A stretch of 17,773 nucleotides of DNA from an uncultured Lachnospiraceae bacterium. Lineage in GTDB: Bacteria > Bacillota > Clostridia > Lachnospirales > Lachnospiraceae. The position numbers were made by a program, and so were the translations under genes. Where the stretch lies: NCBI GenBank assembly GCA_910577785.1, contig CAJTNT010000061.1, positions 1 to 17,773 on the forward strand. Reading direction: 5' to 3'. This document shows, piece by piece, positions 1 to 7,400 of the stretch. Below the pieces are notes generated by a model. The model did no database searches. It worked only from the letters and a program-made list of their open reading frames with translations, and was not told the DNA's origin. The first letter of the stretch is position 1, and every line of letters begins with the position of its first letter.

Positions 1-325
1 GGTCTGCTGGACAAGGGCCAACTCTACTCTCCGGAAAAGAGTAGGTAATCCATACTGTATATCGAACTTACGTTCTTATCAGGCCGTAGGTCTATTAAGG
101 TTACCCTTTTTTACCCTTTTCCAGAAAAATCTTTTTCATTTTCCTCTTGACATATTACCAAATTGCTTCCTGTGATATCAAACTCTTTTCCTCTATTTTA
201 TATAGAACCGATACCTGTATTTTACAACAACAGAAAGAAATATGCAAGGTTACTTTTCATGGGATGGGGAAAGCCAGAAATACATATTTCGGATACATGA
301 AGCCGCCATAAATTTCTAAAAAGAC
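1..325. other. intergenic stretch, possible 3' end of a plus-strand gene
   Basis: No complete gene is visible. Frame 1 on the plus strand is open from base 1 to a TAA at 46-48 and reads GLLDKGQLYSPEKSR, which could be the tail of a gene lying mostly outside the window, but 15 residues are too few to identify. The same stretch can fold as a hairpin (CTACTCT with AGAGTAG around 23-44). The rest is AT-rich. A TTGACA at 147-152 followed after 18 nt by TGTGAT is a possible plus-strand promoter with no obvious product. I see nothing else in it. Confidence 0.3.
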
Positions 326-354
326 TTGAATCTGGCAAAGATTTGTGCTATTCT
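326..354 (+). promoter_or_regulatory. promoter of the small RNA (-35 TTGAAT, extended -10 TGCTATTCT)
   Basis: TTGAAT (326-331) and TATTCT (349-354) are separated by 17 nt, and the -10 is preceded by TGC, an extended -10 feature. The predicted start is near 361-362, just ahead of a run of hairpins that ends in an intrinsic terminator. There is no ribosome binding site plus open frame downstream, which fits a non-coding transcript. Confidence 0.55.
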
Positions 355-361
355 ATAGAAC

Positions 362-493
362 ATAGAAGGACATCTGCTGGTAACAGATGCCCTTTATGGA
401 ACCCCACTCCAAAGGTGGAGCTTCCCAAGTGGGTTATTTACCTCTCAGTGAGAGGCGCCCGTCCTGGGTCAACAGGGCGGGCATTATTTTTTT
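362..493 (+). ncRNA. structured small RNA of about 130 nt, family not recognised
   Basis: A promoter-like element, four consecutive hairpins and an intrinsic terminator define a compact transcription unit. Hairpins: CATCTG/CAGATG (371-376 with 384-389); CCCACT/AGTGGG (403-408 with 428-433), which competes with a local CTCCA/TGGAG hairpin; CCTCTC/GAGAGG (441-446 with 450-455, loop AGT); and the terminator stem at 457-482. A 66-codon frame crosses the region (387-587) but has no ribosome binding site, is built from the stems and runs through the terminator, so I do not treat it as coding. It lies downstream of and opposite to the glycosylation operon. It could be a trans-acting sRNA or a structured RNA family. 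I cannot match it to 6S, SRP RNA, tmRNA or a riboswitch class. Confidence 0.5.
457..493 (+). terminator. intrinsic terminator of the small RNA
   Basis: GCCCG-T-CCTG pairs with CAGG-G-CGGGC (457-466 with 473-482) around a six-base loop, followed by ATTATTTTTTT (483-493). The GC-rich stem and T run are typical of a factor-independent terminator on the plus strand. Confidence 0.8.
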
Positions 494-505
494 CGCCTGT
501 GGTCA

Positions 506-586
506 TAGGAACTTCCAGATAAGTTTTGAAAATTGCTTGTTGTTTTCTCCGATAATTCTATTTAAAACTTATCTGAGCAGTTCCTA
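506..586. repeat. long imperfect inverted repeat (arms about 22 bp, 36-nt loop)
   Basis: TAGGAACT-TC-CAGATAAGTTTT (506-527) is the inverse of AAAACTTATCTG-AGC-AGTTCCTA (564-586): 8 bp plus 12 bp separated by a 2/3-nt internal loop. It lies directly after the stop of the last gene of the minus-strand operon (600), so as RNA it would form a stable 3'-end hairpin. There is no clean T run on the minus side. It could protect the mRNA 3' end, act as a weak terminator, or be a remnant of a small mobile element. Confidence 0.6.
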
Positions 587-599
587 ATCTCTGTCAAGA

Positions 600-1568
600 C
601 TACAATTCCAAATACCTCTTACTTTTGGGAGAATAGTCATTAGCATCAAGGCGTGGAAGCTTAAACCTGTCATCTTGCCCTATGCATGCAGTCCTTGCAT
701 CTATTGACAACCCTAGGGCAGCTCCTTTCTGTTTTGCTACATCTATCACCATCTCACTATAAGAGCCATACGGATAATTTATTACCCAGGAATCGGATGA
801 CACCAGCCCCTGCATGGAGTCCAGCCCCTTTTCTATATCTTCTTCCAATGCTGCCAAAGAAAGATGGTTCATCCAATAATGCCCATATCCATGGACGCCA
901 AAATACATCCCCTGACGTTTCATCTCCTTCATCTGGTCATAATTCAGATAAAGTTCATGTGCCAGAACTTCCTCTGGAACACCCACATACTTGGCAAACA
1001 TATTACTGCTGATTAGGCTCCGCAATTCTTCTGGCAGCGCCACCTGTAGAATACGCTTCACAAAAACCGTTTTTTTATCATCAAATCGGTTTGCTTGTGC
1101 ATATTGCTGGAACAGTTCCTCATTTGACGGATATTCCCACTCCCTGCTCCGATACGCATCCATTTCTTCTAATAGTTCCTTACATAGGACATCAATTGGC
1201 GTACTTGCAAGCAGATAATGTATTTTATTCACATCCAACAGGCAATGCTCCTGGAACACCTTTCCAGGCACAAAAAAGGATCCTTGCATATGGTATTCCA
1301 TCAAAACTGGCAATACATACAGATAATTATCTATATACCCGTCATCAAAGGTCAATAAAATTGCATTTTCTGGCAATTTCTCCCCATACTTGTAATAGGC
1401 CATCAATTGCTCCATAGAAATCACATGAAACCTCTCCGAAAACATACGGATCTGCTCTTTAAACAGAACATAATCCAATCCTTTAATACCTGGATAACGG
1501 CTATGCTTTAAATCCCTGACATAATGGTACATCACAATCCCAATCTTTCCCATAACATTATTCTCCAT
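600..1568 (-). CDS. polysaccharide deacetylase family protein (NodB fold)
   Basis: The 322-residue protein has the ordered NodB-family motifs: TFDDGY at 73-78 (catalytic base and metal Asp), HGYGH at 226-230 (the metal-binding HxxxH pair), YPYG at 265-268 and a late LPRLDAND at 304-311. Known members are metal-dependent deacetylases of N- or O-acetyl groups on glycans. The spacing between the first and second motifs is long (about 145 residues), an insertion seen in outlying members. There is no signal peptide, so it should act in the cytoplasm on a precursor or nucleotide sugar rather than on cell wall. It is the last gene of the operon, 7 nt after the DAHP synthase stop, with GAAGG just before the start. 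A second in-frame ATG five codons in is also possible. Likely role: removing an acetyl group from the flagellar nonulosonic acid or a precursor so another acyl group can be added. That role is inference. Confidence 0.85.
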   Translation of the reverse strand: MENNVMGKIGIVMYHYVRDLKHSRYPGIKGLDYVLFKEQIRMFSERFHVISMEQLMAYYKYGEKLPENAILLTFDDGYIDNYLYVLPVLMEYHMQGSFFVPGKVFQEHCLLDVNKIHYLLASTPIDVLCKELLEEMDAYRSREWEYPSNEELFQQYAQANRFDDKKTVFVKRILQVALPEELRSLISSNMFAKYVGVPEEVLAHELYLNYDQMKEMKRQGMYFGVHGYGHYWMNHLSLAALEEDIEKGLDSMQGLVSSDSWVINYPYGSYSEMVIDVAKQKGAALGLSIDARTACIGQDDRFKLPRLDANDYSPKSKRYLEL

Positions 1569-1575
1569 TATCCTT

Positions 1576-2391
1576 CTATACCTCTAGCTGTTTCCTAAAT
1601 TCTACAAGCTTGCCCGTTTTTTTCAGCAGCATCTCAAAATCTTTAGGCAATAACTGCTGTTCCTTATCGCTTAATGCATTCTGCGGGTTTGAATGTACTT
1701 CAATTTCCAGCCCATCACACCCCGCCATCACAGCACTCAGCGACATTGTCTCCACCAATTCCCTCTTCCCAGTAGCATGGGACGGATCAACGAATACTGG
1801 CAGATGGGTCAGCCTTTTGGCTACGGCAACTGCACTTAAATCCAAAGTATTCCTCATATATGTCTCAAATGTACGGACTCCCCTTTCACAGAGAATGACA
1901 TTTGGGTTTCCCTCATTTAAAATATATTCTGCACAGTTCAACCATTCTTCTATTGTTGCATTCATCCCCCTCTTTAACAGTACAGGCTTTCGTATTTTTC
2001 CAATTTCTACTAATAATGAAAAATTCTGCATATTCCTGGCTCCTACCTGAAGGATATCCGCATACTCGCTTATAAGATATACATCCCTAGTATCTATTAC
2101 CTCAGTAATGATTGGGAGCCCTGTTATATCCCCTGCTTTCCTCAGGTACTCCAGCCCTGCCCTCCCTAATCCCCGGAAAGAATAAGGAGAAGTCCTCGGC
2201 TTATATGCACCTCCCCTTAAGACTGCCGCGCCTGCCCTTTTTACTTCTATTGCGATTTCTACTATCTGTTCTTCTGATTCCACACTGCAAGGGCCGGCAA
2301 TGATACAGAAATCTTTTCCAATGTTTACATCCCCAACCTGAATGCAAGTACCTTCCGGTTTTCTTCCTAATGCTGCCAGCTTATGTTCCAT
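1576..2391 (-). CDS. aroF: 3-deoxy-7-phosphoheptulonate (DAHP) synthase, type I-beta, no regulatory domain
   Basis: The enzyme condenses phosphoenolpyruvate with erythrose 4-phosphate to a C7 3-deoxy-2-keto acid phosphate. Visible motifs: AGPCSVES (32-39), RGGAYKPRTSPYSFRG (59-74) with the KPRTS signature that separates DAHP synthases from KDO-8-P synthases, KRGM (140-143), and DPSHATG (202-208). Expected metal ligands C35, H205, E231 and D242 are all present. At 271 residues it is only the barrel: the N-terminal ACT-like domain that gives feedback inhibition in longer relatives is absent, so it is probably not controlled by aromatic amino acids. It is placed between an acyl carrier protein (11 nt upstream) and a deacetylase, with no other shikimate genes nearby. 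That suggests a dedicated role in making the acyl group or aromatic precursor for the flagellin glycan. TAGGAG lies about 8 nt before the ATG. Confidence 0.9.
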   Translation of the reverse strand: MEHKLAALGRKPEGTCIQVGDVNIGKDFCIIAGPCSVESEEQIVEIAIEVKRAGAAVLRGGAYKPRTSPYSFRGLGRAGLEYLRKAGDITGLPIITEVIDTRDVYLISEYADILQVGARNMQNFSLLVEIGKIRKPVLLKRGMNATIEEWLNCAEYILNEGNPNVILCERGVRTFETYMRNTLDLSAVAVAKRLTHLPVFVDPSHATGKRELVETMSLSAVMAGCDGLEIEVHSNPQNALSDKEQQLLPKDFEMLLKKTGKLVEFRKQLEV

Positions 2392-2402
2392 AATATCTTC
2401 TC

Positions 2403-2672
2403 CTATGTGGCTTTTTCTTCCTTACTGGCTATTTTCCTCTCTACCATAGCCACCAGCTTCCCTACTATCTTAAAATCATCTGATGACAGTTCCTCTTCTG
2501 TAAATTCAATGCCAAACTGTTCTTCCAATGCAATTACAAACTGGATAATCCCCAATGATGTAATATAGCCTTCCTCAACAAAATTTAACCTATCTATATT
2601 TTCCAGCCCTTCAATATCATACTCTTTCTGCAGTTCCTCTAAAATAAAGTCCTTCGTTTTCATATTTTTCAT
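2403..2672 (-). CDS. acyl carrier protein
   Basis: This 89-residue acidic, helical protein has the size and fold pattern of a stand-alone acyl carrier protein. The phosphopantetheine site is Ser39 in YITSLGI. The usual DSL is TSL here, as in carrier proteins of specialised pathways rather than fatty-acid AcpP. The second half (EEQFGIEFTEEEL) is the typical helix III region. Its ATG overlaps the stop of the acyl-AMP ligase by 4 nt, so the two are translationally coupled, and the ligase is the natural candidate to load it. It would hold an activated carboxylic acid as a thioester for transfer by the acyltransferase encoded upstream. The start has AGAGG about 7 nt upstream. Confidence 0.88.
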   Translation of the reverse strand: MKNMKTKDFILEELQKEYDIEGLENIDRLNFVEEGYITSLGIIQFVIALEEQFGIEFTEEELSSDDFKIVGKLVAMVERKIASKEEKAT

Positions 2673-4195
2673 TCTATTCCTCTCTTTATATATTCCAAGA
2701 TTTTCCCTTTCACTAATTTTCCCATGGCGTTCCTTGGCAGTTCATCCACCACAAAGATTTTATGTGGTTGCTGGAAATCAGCCAGGTTTTGGGCGCATTG
2801 AACCTGAATGTCATGGACATTAATTTTTTTGCTCTCCTTCTCCACGACTGCCACTGCCACCACCTCCCCCAACCGCTCATCTGGGTAGGAAAAGGCCGCG
2901 CATTCCTTCACAGAATCCAGCCTTGCCACACAGTTCTCAACGTCAATAGGATATACATTTATCCCACCTGTTATAATAATCTCTTTTATCCTGCCTGTAT
3001 AATATAAGTATCCGTCCCCATCCATATAGCCCAAATCGCCCGTCTTAAAAAAACCTTCAAGACAAGATTCCTCAAAGGCATCCGGCATCCCATAATATCC
3101 GCTGCACTGTAGTTCCGTCTTACACGTAATTTCACCTATTTCCCCCACCCTACATAAGCCCCCATCTTCCTTCCGGATAGCAATATCAACACCTTTTAAT
3201 GCCTTTCCGACTGACTTCTGTTTTTCCGGCATTTCCTTAAAATCAATATCTGTAGCCGTTGAAATTTCAGATGTGCCATACATCTCATGAAATTCACAGG
3301 AAAGCCTATTGATTAAATTTGTCCTAATATGTGGCTCTAAAGGTGCTGAAGATGACACCACACATTTCAGGCTATCTACCTTAGGCAAAAAAGGACTTGA
3401 CAAAAGTTCAGCAACCTGCCCTAGCTGCGCAGATACTGCAATTGTAAAAGTTACCTTCTGCTTTTCTATACATTGAATCCAAAGATTGGGAGTGAACCTT
3501 GGCAGCAGGATGCTGGTGGCACCCATGCATAATGGCAGCAAAACCAGTCTCTCCGCCAAAGAATGATACAGTGGGGTTGATGCCAATATACGGTCTTCCT
3601 CCCCCAAATGATAAAGGTCAATATGTTTATGGATTCTTTTCAGTTTATCCTCCTGGGAAATAGCAATCGCCTTGGGGCTGCCTGTAGAGCCAGAAGTAGT
3701 CGTGATAATAAAAAGCTCCTTTCCCGTTTTTTGAATATTCTGGCATCGTTTCCCACCGTAATCTTCGGCCTTTATATTTTGTAGGCATAGCGTTCCAGGA
3801 TATATACCATCCATACAAATCCGATTAAAATACCCTGCCATTAAATCCCACTTCTCACATCTCTGATAGAAACTTTTCCGGGCAACAAGATGCTTCACTT
3901 TCCCCACAGCAAATGCACTTTCCACCGCCCCCTTAGGCAAAGTAGGATTAATTGGCACAATGGCACAGCCTAATTCTGCCGCTGCAAGCATTACTGCAAC
4001 CGACTCTATGCTATTATTCATAGGAAACCCAATATTCTCGCCTTTCTTAATCCCTATCTCCAAAAAGAAATTTTCATAAGAACAGACTTTTTCCGCCAAG
4101 CCTCTATACGATACCTCTTTCCCTCCACACCAAACAGCTGTCTTTTTCGGGTATTTCTCTACATTCAAAAAAAATAAATCTACAATACTTTCCAT
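2669..4195 (-). CDS. AMP-dependent acyl (acyl-ACP/CoA) ligase
   Basis: An ANL-superfamily adenylating enzyme of about 508 residues. The P-loop TTTSGSTGSPK is at about 165-175, followed by the YGTSE motif, the KTGDLG aspartate motif, the hinge RIKEIIITGG, and a C-terminal PRNAMGKLVK bearing the catalytic lysine. It activates a carboxylic acid as an acyl-adenylate and passes it to a phosphopantetheine thiol, most likely that of the adjacent, translationally coupled carrier protein. I chose the ATG at 4195 rather than one at 4222 because AGGAGG sits six bases before it and the longer start has no ribosome binding site. The substrate cannot be read from sequence. Neighbours suggest an organic acid destined for a sugar amine, not a fatty acid for membrane lipids. 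Confidence 0.9.
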   Translation of the reverse strand: MESIVDLFFLNVEKYPKKTAVWCGGKEVSYRGLAEKVCSYENFFLEIGIKKGENIGFPMNNSIESVAVMLAAAELGCAIVPINPTLPKGAVESAFAVGKVKHLVARKSFYQRCEKWDLMAGYFNRICMDGIYPGTLCLQNIKAEDYGGKRCQNIQKTGKELFIITTTSGSTGSPKAIAISQEDKLKRIHKHIDLYHLGEEDRILASTPLYHSLAERLVLLPLCMGATSILLPRFTPNLWIQCIEKQKVTFTIAVSAQLGQVAELLSSPFLPKVDSLKCVVSSSAPLEPHIRTNLINRLSCEFHEMYGTSEISTATDIDFKEMPEKQKSVGKALKGVDIAIRKEDGGLCRVGEIGEITCKTELQCSGYYGMPDAFEESCLEGFFKTGDLGYMDGDGYLYYTGRIKEIIITGGINVYPIDVENCVARLDSVKECAAFSYPDERLGEVVAVAVVEKESKKINVHDIQVQCAQNLADFQQPHKIFVVDELPRNAMGKLVKGKILEYIKRGIE

Positions 4196-4209
4196 TTTAT
4201 CCTCCTGGA

Positions 4210-5370
4210 TTATAATTTCCATTTATGGCCAGCCTCCGCAGAGGCATAGGCAGCATATACTATCTTTACAGTATCATAAGCCAGCTTAAACCCCGATTTT
4301 GGCTCCCTGTCATAATACACCGCCTCCATAAAATCCTGCATCTGATCCACATACCCTCGGACAACTTCATCCAGGATAAAAGGATAATTCCAGCCCGTCT
4401 TCGCTGGGAGCATTTCTGAAATATATACATCTGCCAGCCCCTGCTCGTCCAAAAAATATGTACCCAGCATATTATTCATCGTCAATGTACAATTTAGGGC
4501 AGCATCATTACAATAAAGTTCCAGATAATTTTTGCTTCCCCCTAGCAATGTATCTGTGGCGACTACAATAGCTCTTGACTGGTCTGAAAATGTAAGTATG
4601 GCCGTGGCTATATCCTCTACGTCCTTCGGGCGTGCCATAATATGCCTATGCTCATAATCTGTCAGGCCAGGGGTTACCATGGCCATGTCCGCCAAGACGC
4701 CCTCTATGGAAATCTTCTTGCCAAGCGCTTCTGCCTCCTGTTCCTTCAGCCATAAAATAGCTGTCAGGGGGTGTGTCCCAACACGGATGAAAGTGCCGCC
4801 CCCTGTCTTGCTCCATTCCCCTGCAACCGGGGAGCTTGATCCCTTAAGGCTCTCTTCCCCTTTCATATAAAGAATCCGGCTCTTCTTTGCTCTTATAATT
4901 TCAGCTGCCTTTACCACAGCTGGGGCATAAACAAAATTTTCTGCATACATAAACTTCCTGTCAGAAGCTTCAATTATCTTTTTTAACTCTTCCAAAGAAT
5001 GCAATACCTTTTGATACATTTCTGCCTTTGATATGCCGCCCCTACCCTCATTACCCATACCAAAATATCCAGATAATGGCTTCTCGCAAATCACGTGCTT
5101 ACCTGCTTCAATAGCTTTCCTGGCCATCTCCGCATGCATATATGGAGGTGTGCATATATCAATTACATTTACTTCTGGATCATTCAGCAAATCTTCAAAT
5201 GAATATGTCAACTCTTCAAATCCATACCGCTCCTTTGCAGCTTCTAACTGCTCCGGACGTCTTGCCATTATTACTTTCCGTTTTACAGGCACGCTTACCC
5301 TGCCCAGCGCATTCATATGCAATTCTGTGGCCCTGCCTGCACCTACCATACCAATACATACTTCCCGCAT
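4210..5370 (-). CDS. Gfo/Idh/MocA family NAD(P)-dependent oxidoreductase
   Basis: The N-terminal Rossmann domain starts at GMVGAGRATELH (7-18), with DICTPPYMHAEMA (71-83) and the hallmark EKPLS (96-100), whose lysine is catalytic in the family. The C-terminal part is the alpha/beta substrate domain. The total of 386 residues is normal. Family members oxidise or reduce hydroxyl or keto groups on sugars, inositols and sugar acids. An ATG at 5370 with GGAAGG upstream is preferred over an in-frame GTG at 5385, which lacks a usable site. It ends 14 nt before the ligase start. In this operon it could act on the nonulosonic acid or its precursor, or reduce the 2-keto group of the 3-deoxy acid made by the DAHP synthase homologue. 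The second option is a hypothesis. Confidence 0.9.
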   Translation of the reverse strand: MREVCIGMVGAGRATELHMNALGRVSVPVKRKVIMARRPEQLEAAKERYGFEELTYSFEDLLNDPEVNVIDICTPPYMHAEMARKAIEAGKHVICEKPLSGYFGMGNEGRGGISKAEMYQKVLHSLEELKKIIEASDRKFMYAENFVYAPAVVKAAEIIRAKKSRILYMKGEESLKGSSSPVAGEWSKTGGGTFIRVGTHPLTAILWLKEQEAEALGKKISIEGVLADMAMVTPGLTDYEHRHIMARPKDVEDIATAILTFSDQSRAIVVATDTLLGGSKNYLELYCNDAALNCTLTMNNMLGTYFLDEQGLADVYISEMLPAKTGWNYPFILDEVVRGYVDQMQDFMEAVYYDREPKSGFKLAYDTVKIVYAAYASAEAGHKWKL

Positions 5371-5403
5371 GATTACCTTCCCCACTTTCCAAATTAAACT
5401 CTA

Positions 5404-6447
5404 CTACTTTCTGACAATATTAGGCCTATCTTGATCACAATCTGCTTTAAAGAAAGTAGTTCCAACATATTTATAATGCACCCAAATATCTATATTCTCC
5501 TGTAAGAATGGTTCAAAATAATTAGGAATCACATTTTTATCCTTGTCACTTCTATATACAAAACCCGCATCCTCCAAAACCTTATCATCCATCCCAAACT
5601 CATAAAAGTCTATATATTCATAGCCCTTTTCCTCCATCTGTTGCCGCCAAAACTGACCTGTTTCTGCAAAGGCAGCATGATTTCCTATATAATCCACAAT
5701 ACGTAAAATCTTTACCCCCTTAACCTCTATCTCCCTGCATATAACAACAGCCACAACCTCCTGCCTTTCTTTCAATCCAAATACTTTATACAAATAATAT
5801 GGATGGCTGTAAAATCTTTTGCCTACATACCAATTATCTTTATAGGGATACACGTCAAAACTTCCTGCATCAAACACCTCATTAAATTTTTCCATTGTTG
5901 GGATTTCCAGTACCCCTTCCAGATATTCTGCTACTTTATAACGGCTGCGCCGTGGATTTAAAACCCTGCAAATTTGGTATACATTAACTGACGGATTCAG
6001 GCAGTAATATTGCTTCATCTTCCCTGTTTTATCATGAAAGAAAATCTTCCTTAATGGTATCGTTGTCTTGGGATTTGCCCCATTCCCAATGTGCATCCGG
6101 CATCCTGTCAAAGCATACACTCTTTTTGCTAATTCAATGCCCAATAAGGGCATATTATCTTGTGTGTCATTTACCTTCCACAAACTCCCCCATACATCGT
6201 ATTTTTCAATATCAGAAGTATGGGAACATGGCAAGAAGCCAAATAATCCTTCTATGGAGCAAGTCTTCCTATTAATTGCTATGATAATGTTTACCTGTTT
6301 TCCTTCTAAAAACTCATATTCAAACAGCCTCCTATCCTTCATCAATATATGATCTTTTTTCCAATACTTATGTATAAAGTCCATGATATTTTCTATGTCT
6401 TTATACAATGCCAAACGGATTTCGTATTGTTCATCAAATTTATTCAT
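5404..6447 (-). CDS. GNAT-like acyltransferase, probable sugar N-acyltransferase
   Basis: A 347-residue soluble protein. The opening (IRLALYKDIENIMDFIHKYW, then DRRLFEYEF and GLFGFLP) is the pattern of GNAT-type acyltransferases found in surface-sugar clusters, in which the N-terminal strand-helix unit is followed by an acyl-donor site. The second half (about 170-340) could be a further GNAT-like or FemAB-like domain, but no catalytic motif is obvious. Lying between NeuA and the oxidoreductase-ligase-carrier protein set, it is the best candidate for moving the activated acyl group onto the nonulosonic acid. GGAG lies about 10 nt before the ATG. It follows a 157-nt AT-rich gap after NeuA and is much more AT-rich than the phage genes. 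The family assignment is moderate and the role is inferred from context. Confidence 0.65.
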   Translation of the reverse strand: MNKFDEQYEIRLALYKDIENIMDFIHKYWKKDHILMKDRRLFEYEFLEGKQVNIIIAINRKTCSIEGLFGFLPCSHTSDIEKYDVWGSLWKVNDTQDNMPLLGIELAKRVYALTGCRMHIGNGANPKTTIPLRKIFFHDKTGKMKQYYCLNPSVNVYQICRVLNPRRSRYKVAEYLEGVLEIPTMEKFNEVFDAGSFDVYPYKDNWYVGKRFYSHPYYLYKVFGLKERQEVVAVVICREIEVKGVKILRIVDYIGNHAAFAETGQFWRQQMEEKGYEYIDFYEFGMDDKVLEDAGFVYRSDKDKNVIPNYFEPFLQENIDIWVHYKYVGTTFFKADCDQDRPNIVRK

Positions 6448-6605
6448 TGCATATATTCTCCAAATAATTCAAAATCTTTTCTTCAAAAAATCCCTACTAT
6501 ATATTACTACTGGGTATGCACATACACAAAAATATTCTCGTCTACCCCTCTTTTTCCTGCCTATCCATTATTCCTTTTCTTAGAAATTGCACTTTCTTTT
6601 TGCTT

Positions 6606-7304
6606 TCACACATTTCCTACAGATGTCAAATAATACTCTGCCAATGCAAAATCTGGCAATTCATCAATATCTACTGAATGGCTTTTCTCCATGATATAGC
6701 CGATTTCATTGTCATTAAAGCTGGTTTCTGCACATAATTCTGCAATCCGATTCATATAGATTGCCCCGTTCACCCGATAAACTTTATCCATATCCTGCCT
6801 TCGGACTGTGCTAGATATTTCCAGGTATTTTTCCATATTTCCCACTGGATCAAAGCGTCTCATAAAAATAGGGTGATCCTCTACTTCTGATACTGATACT
6901 AGGCTCCTTTTTCCATTTTTATAGTAATATTCAACGGCATGGTCAATATCCTCTGCCGTGCGCAACGGCTGAGTCGGCTGTAGCAAGATAAGGCTATCCC
7001 ATTCTTTGGAAGCCAGGAATGCATGCACCCCATATAAAACAACATCTAAAGTAGTTGTTTTATCTTCTGCTAATTCTCTTGGGCGCAATGCTGGAACTTC
7101 CGCACCAAACCTCTTTGAAATTTCTGCTATTTCTTCATCTTCAGTAGATACAATTACCCTGTCTATATATTTGCTCTCTAAAGCTGCCGCAATTGTATAA
7201 TAAATTAATGGCTTCCCTGCCAAATTTCTGATATTTTTACGTTTTACTCCCTTGCTGCCGCCACGCGCAGGGATAAACGCAGCAATTTTATCCTTTTGAT
7301 ACAT
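6606..7304 (-). CDS. neuA: acylneuraminate/nonulosonate cytidylyltransferase (CMP-sugar synthase)
   Basis: This enzyme transfers CMP from CTP to the C2 hydroxyl of a sialic-acid-like sugar, giving the glycosyltransferase donor. It has the nucleotide-binding signature IPARGGSKGVKRKN (11-24), LLQPTQPLR (107-115), RVNGAIY (177-183) and the late VDIDELPDF (211-219) with metal-binding acidic residues. At 232 residues it is a single-domain enzyme, without the esterase domain of some NeuA proteins. Orthologues in legionaminic and pseudaminic acid routes (LegF, PseF) share these motifs, so the exact sugar is not fixed by sequence. GGAGGG precedes the ATG by about 5 nt. It follows NeuC by 96 nt. Confidence 0.92.
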   Translation of the reverse strand: MYQKDKIAAFIPARGGSKGVKRKNIRNLAGKPLIYYTIAAALESKYIDRVIVSTEDEEIAEISKRFGAEVPALRPRELAEDKTTTLDVVLYGVHAFLASKEWDSLILLQPTQPLRTAEDIDHAVEYYYKNGKRSLVSVSEVEDHPIFMRRFDPVGNMEKYLEISSTVRRQDMDKVYRVNGAIYMNRIAELCAETSFNDNEIGYIMEKSHSVDIDELPDFALAEYYLTSVGNV

Positions 7305-7400
7305 TTTTCCCTCCTAAATCTCTTCGCTGTTGAAAATCTCCCATCGGTTCCCCTTATAATTAAATTACCCATCACCTCTTAATAATCCTTCTACCCCATT

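Noticed and set aside
549..555. CCGATAA resembling a sigma-28 (SigD) -10 box
   Set aside because: No TAAA-type -35 at the proper 15-16 nt distance and no gene downstream on that strand.
387..587. 66-codon plus-strand frame over the small RNA and inverted repeat
   Set aside because: No ribosome binding site, crosses an intrinsic terminator, and its codons are made of hairpin arms; more likely non-coding.
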